From the NCBI GenBank assembly GCA_963753385.1, contig CAVWCC010000008.1, positions 434,001-498,000 on the forward strand: DNA of 64,000 nt, read 5' to 3'. A program made the position numbers and the translations under genes. Origin of the DNA: JALZKA01 sp963753385. Its GTDB lineage: Bacteria; Actinomycetota; Thermoleophilia; Solirubrobacterales; 70-9. Under the pieces are notes generated by a model. It saw nothing but the letters and a program-made list of their open reading frames with translations, ran no database searches and was not told the DNA's origin. Below, in pieces: positions 57,234 through 64,000 of the stretch (positions are counted from its first letter, which is position 1; the number at the start of each line of letters is the position of its first letter).

Positions 57234-58496
57234 ATGGCGGCGACGACCAGAACCGTTAGTGAGGCGCTCGAGGACGCGCGCGCAGCGTCGCTCGCACTCG
57301 GGCGCGCCGAGTCCGCCCGCAAGGACGCGGCGCTGACCCGGCTGGCCGGCCTCCTGCGGGAGCGCAGCGAGGATGTCCTGACCGCAAACGCGGCGGACCT
57401 GGCCGACGAACGTGCCGCGGGGCTGACCGCGGCGCTCCGCGACCGGCTGACGCTGACCGCTGCACGGGTCGAGGCAATGGCCGCCGGCGTCGAGGCGATC
57501 GTGGCGCTCCCGGACCCTGTCGGCGAGGAGATCGAGAGTGGGGTGCTCCGCAGCGGGATCGAGATGCGCAAAGTCCGCGTGCCGCTGGGCGTGGTCGCGG
57601 TCATCTACGAGGCGCGTCCTAACGTGACGATCGACTGCGCGGCGCTCAGCCTGAAGTCGGGGAACGCGATCGTGCTCCGGGGCTCGAGCTATGCCGAGGG
57701 CTCGAACGCGGCGCTGGCGGCGCTGGTCAAGGAAGCGCTTGCCGAGGCCGAGTTGCCGGAGGGCGCTGTCGAGCTGCTCGCGGGCGATCGCGAGGAGCTG
57801 GCCGAGCTGGCGACCGCCGACGGGCTCGTCGACCTGGTGATCCCGCGTGGGGGCGAGGGCCTCAAGGCGGCGCTCAAGGAGGTCGCGACGGTCCCCGTGA
57901 TGTACGCCGCAGCCGGGAACTGCCACGTCTACGTGCACGAGGACGCCGATCTCGAGATGGCGCGGCGGATCGCCTACAACGCGAAGGTGCAGCGGCCGGG
58001 CGTGTGCAACGCGGCCGAGACGCTGCTCGTGAACGCGGCCGTGGCCGACGAGCTTTTGCCCGGGCTGGCCCACGACCTACGCGACGCCGGCGTCGAGCTC
58101 GTGGGTGACGAGCGGGCGCGGGCCGCGGCCGGTGACGCTCCGGTCGGCGAGGCGGTCGACGCGGACTGGGATGAGGAGTACCTGGACCTGAAGATGGCGA
58201 TCGGCGTGGTGGATTCGCTCGCCGACGCGATCGAGCACGTCAACCAGCACGGCACCGGCCACTCGGAGGCGATCGTGACGCGCTCGGACGAGGCGGCGGA
58301 ACGGTTTACCGGCGACGTGGATGCGGCGTGCGTGTACGTGAACGCGTCGACCCGGTTCACCGACGGGTTCGAATTCGGGATGGGGGCGGAGATCGGGAAC
58401 TCGACGCAGAAGCTGCACGCGCGCGGGCCGATCGGGCTGCGCGAGCTGACGACGTTCAAATACCTGCTGCACGGCGACGGGCAGATTCGCGAGTAG
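57234..58496 (+). CDS. proA: Gamma-glutamyl phosphate reductase
   Basis: 420 aa from the ATG at 57234; TACCCT ten bases upstream could be its -10. Aldehyde-dehydrogenase-like fold with the catalytic Cys261 in 'VQRPGVCNAAETLLV', cofactor motif 'VAVIYEARPNVTIDCAALSLKSGNAIVLRG' and the oligomerisation end 'FGMGAEIGNSTQKLHARGPIGLRELTTFKY'. Second step of proline synthesis, acting with ProB. Full length. Confidence 0.96.
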   Translation: MAATTRTVSEALEDARAASLALGRAESARKDAALTRLAGLLRERSEDVLTANAADLADERAAGLTAALRDRLTLTAARVEAMAAGVEAIVALPDPVGEEIESGVLRSGIEMRKVRVPLGVVAVIYEARPNVTIDCAALSLKSGNAIVLRGSSYAEGSNAALAALVKEALAEAELPEGAVELLAGDREELAELATADGLVDLVIPRGGEGLKAALKEVATVPVMYAAAGNCHVYVHEDADLEMARRIAYNAKVQRPGVCNAAETLLVNAAVADELLPGLAHDLRDAGVELVGDERARAAAGDAPVGEAVDADWDEEYLDLKMAIGVVDSLADAIEHVNQHGTGHSEAIVTRSDEAAERFTGDVDAACVYVNASTRFTDGFEFGMGAEIGNSTQKLHARGPIGLRELTTFKYLLHGDGQIRE

Positions 58497-58497
58497 G

Positions 58498-59097
58498 GGA
58501 CGGCTCGTCGCTGCGATCGGAGTTCTCGGTGGGGCGTTCAACCCGCCGCACATCGGCCACCTGGTGCTGGCGCACGAGGCGGCCTCGCAGCTCGGCCTCG
58601 AGCGCGTGCTCCTCGTCCCGGCGGGCGAGGCGCCGCACCGCGCGATCGAGCCGGAGCCCGGGCCGGACGTGCGCCTCGAGATGGCCGAGCTTGCGGCGCG
58701 CGACGACGAGCTGCTCGAGGCGTCGGATCTGGAGGTCCGTCGCGAGGGCCCGTCCTACACATTCCGTACGCTGGAGTTGTTGCATGAAGAGCGGCCAGGG
58801 GACGAGCTGACTTTCCTGATGGGAGCCGATGTGGCGGCGTCGCTTGAGTCCTGGCGGCAGCCCGACCGGGTGCTGGAGCTGGCGCGGATCGGCGTCGCGT
58901 CGCGGCCGGGCACGGAGCTCGACGAGGCCGAGGCGGCGCTCGAACGGCTGGGCTCCGAGGCCGAGATCATCCGCATGCCGGAGCTGGGCGTGTCATCGAC
59001 GCGGATCAGGCGCCGGGTGGCGCGCGGCAGGCCGATCCGCTACCTGGTGCCGGACGCGATCGCAGGGCTGATCGCGCGACGGGGCCTGTACGCGTGA
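58498..59097 (+). CDS. nadD: Nicotinate-nucleotide adenylyltransferase (start unresolved)
   Basis: The family's first motif 'IGVLGGAFNPPHIGHLVLAHEAA' begins at ~58516, upstream of the first GTG (58564), so that GTG cannot be the start. No ATG, GTG or TTG exists in frame between 58450 and 58563; a rare start or a one-base error near 58500 is needed. The C-terminal 'ISSTRIR'-type motif is 'VSSTRIRRRVARG'. It makes NaAD from NaMN and ATP in NAD synthesis. Follows proA directly; its stop overlaps rsfS (GTGA). Confidence 0.88.
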   Translation, partial: GRLVAAIGVLGGAFNPPHIGHLVLAHEAASQLGLERVLLVPAGEAPHRAIEPEPGPDVRLEMAELAARDDELLEASDLEVRREGPSYTFRTLELLHEERPGDELTFLMGADVAASLESWRQPDRVLELARIGVASRPGTELDEAEAALERLGSEAEIIRMPELGVSSTRIRRRVARGRPIRYLVPDAIAGLIARRGLYA

Positions 59098-59522
59098 GCG
59101 CGGAGTTGAAGCGCGAGGAGGCGGTCGCCGAGAAGCGGGCGGATGCGCCGGCTGCATCGGAGGCGCTGGCACGGCGGATGGCTGCGCTCGTCGAGGACAA
59201 GCTGGGCGAGGACATCGTCGTCCTCGACATGCGGGAGCTGGTCGGCTACACGGACTTCCTGATCCTCGCGACGGCGCGAAACGAGCGGCTCGCCAAGGCG
59301 ATCCACGACGACGTCTACCACCAGCTGAAGCGCGAGGGCCTGTTGCCGGGCCGGGCGGAGGGCGTGCAGGAGGCCCGCTGGGTCCTGCTCGATTACCTCG
59401 ACTGCGTGCTCCACGTGTTCGTCCCCGAGGCGCGCGAGCACTACCGGCTCGAGCAGCTCTGGGGCGAGGCGCCGCGCACTCGAGCTATAGCCGAGCGTCG
59501 CTCCGTCCGCCGCTATACCTAG
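59094..59522 (+). CDS. rsfS: Ribosome silencing factor RsfS
   Basis: 142 aa from GTG overlapping nadD. The core 'AALVEDKLGEDIVVLDMRELVGYTDFLILATARNERLAKAIHDDVYHQLKREG' and 'ARWVLLDYLDCVLHVFVPEAREHYRLEQLWGEA' is the RsfS/Iojap domain, with ~20 extra N-terminal residues. It binds bL14 and blocks subunit joining in starvation. Typical neighbour of nadD. Confidence 0.94.
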   Translation: MSAELKREEAVAEKRADAPAASEALARRMAALVEDKLGEDIVVLDMRELVGYTDFLILATARNERLAKAIHDDVYHQLKREGLLPGRAEGVQEARWVLLDYLDCVLHVFVPEAREHYRLEQLWGEAPRTRAIAERRSVRRYT

Positions 59523-59534
59523 CCTGCGGGCATC

Positions 59535-60318
59535 TTGGAGCGTGCGTTCAAGAGGACCTTGCTGGGCTACAGGCCGGCGGCCGTGGACGAGGTGGTCGAG
59601 GCGCTCGACTTCGCTGTAGCCGAACGTGATGCGGAGATCGCCTCCCAGTGGAGGGAGCTTGCCGACTCGCACAAGCGGATCGAGGAGCTCGAGCGGGTGG
59701 CGAACACCCTGTCGGAACGGGTGGTCGAGCGCGAGCGCGAGCTCCGAGAGCTTCGAGCCGAGCTGGCGCGGGTGCACGGTGAGTCGGATCGGGCGGTGAT
59801 CGCGCTGGGCACGATCGCCGAGGAGCTTGCGCTGGTGCGCGGCCAGGCGCGGGGGCAGGCGACGAGGATCCGCCTCAAGGCGCTTCGGGACGCGGCGGAG
59901 GTGACCGACCGGATCACGGAGCTGGCGCGGCGGCCCGGCGAGGCACGCGAGCGGCTGCTCGAGGCGCTGGGCGAGGCGATTCGCCGGCTCGGCGGGGACG
60001 AGGAGCTCGGAGCGGGGGAGGGGTCGAACGGCCATCGGCCCGATGCGAGCCGGCGACCTGTTCCAGGGGCTGGTCGAGGTCGAGGTGGGGCCGTTGTCGG
60101 ACTTCTCGCAGCTGGTCGGGTTCGAGGACGCGGCGAACGGGATCGGCGCGGCGAGCGAGATCTCCGTCAAGCGGTTCGCGAAGGGCCGGGCGACGATCGA
60201 GATGAACTTGGGCGAGCCGGTGGAGCTCCTGCGCGAGCTCGAGGAGCGGGCGCCGTTCGAATTCCACGTGCGCGACATGCGCGAGGGCCGCGTGGTCCTG
60301 GACGTCGGCGGCGAGTAA
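59535..60318 (+). CDS. DivIVA-like coiled-coil protein with conserved C-terminal domain, one frameshift
   Basis: TTG start 12 bases after rsfS. Residues 1-30 resemble a DivIVA N-terminus ('KRTLLGYRPAAVDEVVEALDFAVAERDAEI'), then a coiled coil to ~residue 150. Near 60020-60043 the coding frame changes (+1), and the second part 'LFQGLVEVEVGPLSDFSQLVGFEDAANGIGAASEISVKRF' and 'PVELLRELEERAPFEFHVRDM' runs to the TAA at 60318. I read one protein of ~260 aa; two overlapping genes are the alternative. Possibly polar or division-site scaffold. Confidence 0.6.
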
Positions 60319-60368
60319 CCGACACACATTCGGCACATTCCGCGCGCCACACGTGACGCGCTTCCCTG

Positions 60369-60382
60369 CGAACGTGTGTTCG
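60369..60382. promoter_or_regulatory. LexA-type SOS box
   Basis: CGAAC-GTGT-GTTCG fits the Gram-positive LexA consensus GAAC-N4-GTTC with one extra paired base on each side. It overlaps the start of the PD-(D/E)XK gene, suggesting DNA-damage control. Confidence 0.6.
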
Positions 60383-60774
60383 TGAAGATCGGCGATCCCA
60401 ACCACAAGGGGAACGTTGCTGAAGCGGCGATCGTGGCGGAGGCGCGCAAGCTCGGCTTGGGCGTTCTCCAGCCGCATGTCCGAGCACTGCCGTTACGACC
60501 TCGATTTCGACCTCGGACTCGATTCATGCGAGTCCAGTGCAAGTGGGCAGCGAAGGTTGGTGAAGTGGTCGTGGTTCGCGCCTACAGCATCGGTACACGA
60601 GCCGGGGCGAACCGATCACGTCTCAGTACACGCGTGGATGAGATCGACGCGGTCGCTGCGTACTGCGAAGAACTCGACGCCTGCTATCTGGTCCCGATGG
60701 AGCTGATCGGCGACCGGAAAGTTCTTCACCTTCGGCTCGCACCGCGCGAAAAACAGGCAGCGAGCCGTCGATAA
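60376..60774 (+). CDS. PD-(D/E)XK endonuclease-like protein (group-I-intron-associated type), two compensating indels
   Basis: 132 aa as read from GTG 60376 (GTG 60382 possible). The family pattern is 'KGNVAEAAIVAEARKLGLGVLQP', then 'SEHCRYDLDFDLG' holding the catalytic Asp, 'MRVQCKWAAKVGEVVVVRA' with the Q-x-K motif, and 'DEIDAVAAYCEELDACYLVPMEL'. The 'RYDLDFDLG' piece lies in another frame between ~60472 and ~60527, so as written the active site is lost. A LexA-type box covers the start, and tRNA-Ala begins 22 bases after the stop, the usual place for this family near tRNA genes. Confidence 0.7.
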   Translation: MFVKIGDPNHKGNVAEAAIVAEARKLGLGVLQPHVRALPLRPRFRPRTRFMRVQCKWAAKVGEVVVVRAYSIGTRAGANRSRLSTRVDEIDAVAAYCEELDACYLVPMELIGDRKVLHLRLAPREKQAASRR

Positions 60775-60796
60775 ACTGGCCGCCGATTACGAGCTA

Positions 60797-60870
60797 GGGG
60801 CTGTAGCTCAGTTGGAAGTAGCGCCTGGGTGGCACTCAGGAGGTCGCGGGTTCGAGTCCCGCCAGCTCCA
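60797..60870 (+). tRNA. tRNA-Ala (anticodon GGC)
   Basis: 74 bases. Acceptor GGGGCTG pairs with CAGCTCC, discriminator A; anticodon stem CCTGG/TCAGG with loop GTGGCAC gives anticodon GGC (Ala, codon GCC); T-arm GCGGG-TTCGAGT-CCCGC. CCA is not encoded. The D-arm is irregular: GCTC would pair with GAGC but the sequence reads GTAGC, a mismatch or indel. An isolated tRNA gene next to a PD-(D/E)XK gene. Confidence 0.9.
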
Positions 60871-60880
60871 CTCCCCTCCG

Positions 60881-61037
60881 GACGGGCCCGAGACCATCGT
60901 TGGGGCCGCACAGTTCCGCAACCGCTTCGGCCGCTATCATGGAGCGCGCGGCTTGCGGCGAGACCTTCCACGTCACCCGCCGCGGCAAGCCGTACGTCCG
61001 CCTGACACCGGCTCAGGTCCAGCCCGAGCTCGACTGA
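60881..61037 (+). pseudogene. Phd/YefM-type antitoxin remnant (frameshifted)
   Basis: 'TIVGAAQFRNRFGRY' and, one frame over from 60939, 'MERAACGETFHVTRRGKPYVRLTPAQ' join into a Phd/YefM-like N-terminal antitoxin ('V-G-A-x-E-x-R-x-x-F-x-x-L-x-x-x-x-x-G-E-x-x-x-I-T-R-R-G-K-P'). There is no start codon for the first part and an extra base near 60938. No toxin gene follows. A relic beside the tRNA, or damaged by sequence error. Confidence 0.5.
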
Positions 61038-61074
61038 AGGGGCGAATCGCGACTGCCCGGCGACTCTCTCGGGC

Positions 61075-61422
61075 ATGACGAGACATCGCGAACCCACCAA
61101 CGCCCTGACGGACTACATCGACGCCCTGATCGGGATCGGAGGGCAGCTCACGACGATCCTCCACCACATGTGGGAGCACCAGAGTCCCGACGCACCGCTC
61201 GACCCGGCCGAGACTCTCGGACGACTGCTCGAGGACACGATCCCCGAGCGCTGGGCAAGGCGCGACATCGACCTCAAAGTCGCCGCAAGGCTGATCAACG
61301 CGACCAGTGAGGCCATTCAAGAGAACATCTTCCTCGTGAACGACGCCGACGGCGCCGACGACGAGCCCTTCGAGGTCCCCTTCGACGCTCCGCGGACCAA
61401 CGGCACCGACCGCCTGCACTGA
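61075..61422 (+). CDS. Hypothetical protein
   Basis: 115 aa from ATG. Mostly helical: 'TDYIDALIGIGGQLTTILHHMWEHQ' then 'ETLGRLLEDTIPERWARRDIDLKVAARLINATSEAIQENIFLV' and an acidic Asp-rich C-terminus. No signal, membrane segment or known family. Codon use is normal for the window. It precedes the MBL gene by 20 bases. Confidence 0.55.
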   Translation: MTRHREPTNALTDYIDALIGIGGQLTTILHHMWEHQSPDAPLDPAETLGRLLEDTIPERWARRDIDLKVAARLINATSEAIQENIFLVNDADGADDEPFEVPFDAPRTNGTDRLH

Positions 61423-61429
61423 CGCCCAC

Positions 61430-61435
61430 TAGTCT
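61430..61435 (+). promoter_or_regulatory. -10 box TAGTCT of leaderless MBL gene
   Basis: The hexamer ends exactly seven bases before the GTG at 61443; no Shine-Dalgarno sequence. Confidence 0.45.
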
Positions 61436-61442
61436 GCCCGGC

Positions 61443-62111
61443 GTGAAGCAGCTCGCCGACGGCGTCTGGAAGCTCGCCGGATTCCCCCCGAACGGCATCA
61501 ACGTCTACCTGGTCGGCGACGTCCTGATCGACGCCGCCACCCGGCACGCCCCGAGGCGGATCTTCCGGGAGCTCGGAGATCGCAATCTCTCCGCTCACGC
61601 TCTCACCCACGCCCACCCCGACCACCAGGGCGCAAGCCATGCCGTGTGCGAGCGCTACGGCGTCCCTTTCTGGGTGGGCGAGAACGATGCCGACGCTGCC
61701 GAGGACCCGAGCCTGATCGGCAAGCGCCAGCCCGACAGCTTCATGGCCCAGTTCTTCCACAGGACGATGACCGGGCCCGGGCACCACGTCGACCGCAAGC
61801 TCCACGAGGGCGACGAGGTCGCGGGCTTTCGCGTGATCGACGTCCCCGGGCACTCCGCCGGGCACGTCGCCTACTGGCGCGAGTCCGACGGCGTCCTGAT
61901 CCTCGGCGACGTCCTCAACAACATGGACGTCATGACCGGAATCCCCGGCCTGACCGTGCCCAAGGACTTCCTGACCCCAGACCCCGCCGAGAACCGCCGG
62001 TCGGCCAAGAAGCTCGGGCAGCTCGAGCCGAAACTCGTCCTCTTCGGGCACGGCGCCCCGCTACGCGACACGAAGAAGTTCGTCGACTACGTGAACGGCC
62101 TGCCGGACTGA
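61443..62111 (+). CDS. MBL-fold metallo-hydrolase
   Basis: 222 aa from GTG. Metal site 'THAHPDHQG' gives His56, His58, Asp60 and His61, with 'VPGHSAGHVAYW' and 'ILGDVL' providing the next His and Asp, and 'LFGHGAPL' the last His: a complete two-metal glyoxalase-II/lactonase-type site. Cytosolic. Substrate unknown; family members hydrolyse thioesters, lactones or beta-lactams. Converges with the MarR gene. Confidence 0.88.
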   Translation: MKQLADGVWKLAGFPPNGINVYLVGDVLIDAATRHAPRRIFRELGDRNLSAHALTHAHPDHQGASHAVCERYGVPFWVGENDADAAEDPSLIGKRQPDSFMAQFFHRTMTGPGHHVDRKLHEGDEVAGFRVIDVPGHSAGHVAYWRESDGVLILGDVLNNMDVMTGIPGLTVPKDFLTPDPAENRRSAKKLGQLEPKLVLFGHGAPLRDTKKFVDYVNGLPD

Positions 62112-62127
62112 ACGGGCGCGGACGGCC

Positions 62128-62610
62128 TCAGGCCGCCTCGGCCTCGGCCTCGCGGACGGCGTCGCACTCGGCCGAGATCCGCTCGAGCGTCTCGCCCACC
62201 GTGCTCGGGTCGTCGCCGAGCGCCGGCAGGAAGTCCTCGGCGATCCCGCGCGCGTAGACAGGCCACATCTGCTCGAGCATCTCCCGGCCCTCGTCGGTCA
62301 GCGCGACGAAGAACGCGCGCCGGTCGGTCTTACACTGCGTGCGCTCGACCAACCGCGCCGCCTCGATGCGATCGATCAGCCTGCTGAGGCCGCTGTGGGA
62401 CAGGAGCACCCGCTCCGCGATCTCGACCTGCCGCAGCTGCCCGTCCTGCGCGTCGCGCAACGCGGCGAGCACGTCGTACCAGGTGAGCGGGGGGAGGCCT
62501 GCCTGCTCGAGGTCCCGGCTGATCCTGCGCAGCATCGTCGAGTGCGCGTTCAGAAACGCCCGCCAGGTGCGGAGCTGTTCCTCACTGATCTTTCGAGCTG
62601 CCGTAGCCAC
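62128..62610 (-). CDS. MarR-family transcriptional regulator
   Basis: 160 aa from the GTG at 62610: a -35/-10 pair (TTGCAT, 17 bases, TAAACT, read on the minus strand) ends seven bases before it, so the longer frame to 62646 is less likely. Winged helix: 'WYDVLAALRDAQDGQLRQVEIAERVLLSHSGLSRLIDRIEAARLVERTQCKTDRRAFFVALTDEGREML' across ~45-115. Divergent from YceI and FMN reductase genes; likely their repressor, perhaps sensing an oxidant through its Cys. Confidence 0.88.
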   Translation of the reverse strand: MATAARKISEEQLRTWRAFLNAHSTMLRRISRDLEQAGLPPLTWYDVLAALRDAQDGQLRQVEIAERVLLSHSGLSRLIDRIEAARLVERTQCKTDRRAFFVALTDEGREMLEQMWPVYARGIAEDFLPALGDDPSTVGETLERISAECDAVREAEAEAA

Positions 62611-62628
62611 TGAAATAAGTTTAGCCGA

Positions 62629-62662
62629 CAACAGTTGACAATGCAACAGTTTCTGCTATATT
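62629..62662 (+). promoter_or_regulatory. yceI-like gene promoter with MarR-type half-sites
   Basis: -35 TTGACA (62635-62640), 16-base spacer and -10 TATATT (62657-62662), the closest match to consensus in the window. CAACAGTTG (62629-62637) overlaps the -35, CAACAGTTT (62644-62652) lies in the spacer, and CAGTTG recurs at 62693. These repeats are likely MarR binding sites. The tract is AT-rich. Confidence 0.6.
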
Positions 62663-62722
62663 TCCTTGCGTCAGCAACTTTTGTAAGAACATCAGTTGTA
62701 ACCGCATCAAAGGAGATTCTCA

Positions 62723-63268
62723 ATGACCACCCAGACCCAGACTCGAATCCAGATCCCGGAAGGGACCTGGGACATCGACCCCGTCCACTCGACCGCCAAC
62801 TTCGAGGTCGAGCACGCCGGCGTGTCCGTCTTCCGCGGCGGCTTCAAGCCGATCGACGCGAAGCTGACGTCCAGCGAGTCCGGCCTCGAGCTCGAGGGAG
62901 CCGTCGAGGTCGGGAGCATCACGATCGACGACGAGAACATCCGGCCGCACCTCCTGTCTCCGGACTTCTTCGACGTCGAGCGCAACCCGCGCATCTCATA
63001 CCGCTCGACCGAGATCACCGGCGAGCCCGACGACCTCGAGGTGGCCGGCGAGCTGAGCATGGCCGGATTCTCGCTCCCGGTCAAGGCGCGCGGGCGCCTG
63101 CGCGGCCCGGTCGACCTGGGCGAGGTGCAGAAGCTCTCGCTCTCGCTCGAGACGACCGTCGACCGTACCGCCTTCGGCATGAACTGGCAGATGGAGCTGC
63201 CCTCGGGCGGCCAGGCCCTCGCGAACGACGTCAAGCTCATCGTCGAGCTCGAGTTCAACCGGAGCTAA
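62723..63268 (+). CDS. YceI-family protein
   Basis: 181 aa with AAAGGAG upstream of the ATG. The lipocalin-like YceI barrel reads 'GTWDIDPVHSTANFEVEHAGVSVFRGGFKPIDAKL', 'DENIRPHLLSPDFFDVERNPRISYRSTEI' and 'VDLGEVQKLSLSLETTVDRTAFGMNW'. It binds isoprenoid-type ligands in a tunnel. No signal peptide, so cytoplasmic. First gene of a unit with an FMN reductase, controlled by the divergent MarR gene by inference. Confidence 0.92.
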   Translation: MTTQTQTRIQIPEGTWDIDPVHSTANFEVEHAGVSVFRGGFKPIDAKLTSSESGLELEGAVEVGSITIDDENIRPHLLSPDFFDVERNPRISYRSTEITGEPDDLEVAGELSMAGFSLPVKARGRLRGPVDLGEVQKLSLSLETTVDRTAFGMNWQMELPSGGQALANDVKLIVELEFNRS

Positions 63269-63270
63269 CG

Positions 63271-63837
63271 ATGCGGATCCTCGCCATTTCAGGCAGCCTC
63301 CGAAGGGACTCCCTGAACACGCGCCTGCTCCGCGAGATCGCGGAGCGGGCGCCGGCGGGGGTCGAGATCGAGATCTGGGACGGTCTCCGCTCGATCCCGC
63401 CGTACGACGCGGACGAGGACAACGAGCTCGCCTCGGAACCCGTCCACGCCCTGCGCAATGCGATCGCCCAGGCCGACGGCCTCCTGTTCGCCACCCCCGA
63501 GTACAACTCCTCGATCCCCGGCGTCCTCAAGAACGCCATCGACTGGGCCTCGCGCCCGCGCGAGTCGACGCCGCTGCAGGGCAAGCCCGCAGCCGTCGTC
63601 GGCGCCACGACCGGCCAGTTCGGCGCGGTCTGGGCGCAGGCCGAGCTCCGCAAGGTCCTGGCCTCGACCGGCGCCCGCGTCGTCGACCTCGAGCTCCCGG
63701 TGGCGAAGGCCGACGGGCTGCTCGACCTGCACGGCAAGCTGATCGTCCACGACCAGATCCACGATCGCACCGGCGAGATCCTGCGCGCCCTGTTCCACGA
63801 GATCGAGCGGAACCGGGAGCTCTCGCTCGCCGCCTAG
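63271..63837 (+). CDS. NADPH-dependent FMN reductase
   Basis: 188 aa, two bases after yceI. Flavodoxin-like fold with the FMN phosphate loop 'ISGSLRRDSLNTRLL' at residues ~6-20 and 'TPEYNSSIPGVLKNAIDWASRP' as the second flavin loop; 'VGATTGQFGAVWAQAELRKVL' closes the site. It reduces FMN, quinones or azo compounds with NAD(P)H. With YceI and MarR it forms a quinone/oxidant-response-like unit. Confidence 0.92.
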   Translation: MRILAISGSLRRDSLNTRLLREIAERAPAGVEIEIWDGLRSIPPYDADEDNELASEPVHALRNAIAQADGLLFATPEYNSSIPGVLKNAIDWASRPRESTPLQGKPAAVVGATTGQFGAVWAQAELRKVLASTGARVVDLELPVAKADGLLDLHGKLIVHDQIHDRTGEILRALFHEIERNRELSLAA

Positions 63838-64000
63838 CAGGCGAGGAGGGCCTCGTCCTCCCGCGCCTGGAGGTGCCGCAGGACGCGCCACCGCGCGCCT
63901 GAGAACGCCAGGTTCGCGACCGTCGCAAACCCCTCCTCGTCCTCGCGCACAGCCAGCAGCAGATGAGCCACCCGGTCGGCAGCAGGCAAGCCGCTCGCAT
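63834..64000 (-). CDS. C-terminal end of an unidentified protein (partial)
   Basis: The frame enters from the right window edge and gives about 55 codons ending in TAG, including 'RVAHLLLAVREDEEGFATVANLAFSG' (a helix-rich end) and 'WRVLRHLQAREDEALLA'. The codon bias is strong, so it is a real gene. Its stop overlaps the FMN reductase stop by three bases (convergent). No family recognised from this end. Confidence 0.5.
   Translation of the reverse strand, partial: ASGLPAADRVAHLLLAVREDEEGFATVANLAFSGARWRVLRHLQAREDEALLAC

Overview
The window is high-GC DNA with strong GC bias at third codon positions. Gene content and order fit a Gram-positive actinobacterium, most likely class Thermoleophilia (Solirubrobacterales/Gaiellales-like). 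Pointers are the cell-shape block mreC-mreD-mrdA-rodA followed by rng-rplU-rpmA, then obgE-proB-proA-nadD-rsfS; tig-clpP and clpX; valS-folC-ndk; tRNA genes without encoded CCA; many GTG/TTG starts; and many genes that look leaderless. The placement is an inference from gene order and protein character; no search was run.

Layout. (1) 1-4.9 kb is accessory: the end of a beta-helix protein, a secreted protein, a DUF4258/DUF2283 pair, a transglutaminase-like protein, a STAS protein and several small ORFs. Two 44-bp direct repeats, each the 3' half of a tRNA-His(GTG) gene, bracket 2.4 kb of it. A DUF6875-like gene sits between two copies of a short dispersed intergenic repeat. (2) 5-15 kb is metabolic and redox: epoxide hydrolase, AhpD-like peroxidase, NDH-2, DsbA-like and thioredoxin-like proteins, RraA-like protein, a berberine-bridge-type flavoprotein with a divergent HxlR regulator, a broken class III aminotransferase and a CAP protein. 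(3) 15.3-21.9 kb holds a TetR regulator divergent from a secreted copper protein (PHM-like plus cupredoxin), a GAP-family membrane protein, an ECF sigma factor coupled to a DNA alkyltransferase, a three-repeat secreted protein and an HTH protein with a clear operator. (4) 21.9-28.6 kb: lemA, HD hydrolase, CorA, CtaG, fused membrane/spermidine-synthase-like protein, a 41-aa ORF, tig, clpP. (5) 28.6-36 kb: M23 peptidase, two beta-helix proteins (one with 138-bp internal repeats), two paralogous secreted proteins, clpX, aldo/keto reductase. (6) 36-44.6 kb: valS, folC, zinc-ribbon protein, ndk, RidA, membrane proteins, lipoprotein, maf. (7) 44.6-59.5 kb: cell shape, RNase E/G, L21/L27, sigma/anti-sigma pair, obgE, proB, an ArsR-DUF899-43aa-AHSA1 operon, proA, nadD, rsfS. 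(8) 59.5-64 kb: DivIVA-like protein, PD-(D/E)XK nuclease with a LexA-type box, tRNA-Ala(GGC), antitoxin remnant, MBL hydrolase, and a MarR/YceI/FMN-reductase cluster.

How the genes work together. Housekeeping operons are tightly packed with ATGA/GTGA/TGATG overlaps: elongation machinery (mreC/D, PBP2, RodA), RNA decay and ribosome (rng, rplU, rpmA, obgE, rsfS), proline synthesis (proB, proA) and proteostasis (tig, clpP, clpX). Several regulator/target pairs carry visible palindromic sites (12154, 15946, 21342, 57172, 62629).

Sequence quality. At least ten genes, including the essential valS and rplU, are interrupted by one- or two-base indels that restore the frame nearby or shift between two coding-quality frames. 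Most look like consensus errors rather than decay, and starts and pseudogene calls should be read with that in mind. No CRISPR array, transposase or integrase gene was seen.
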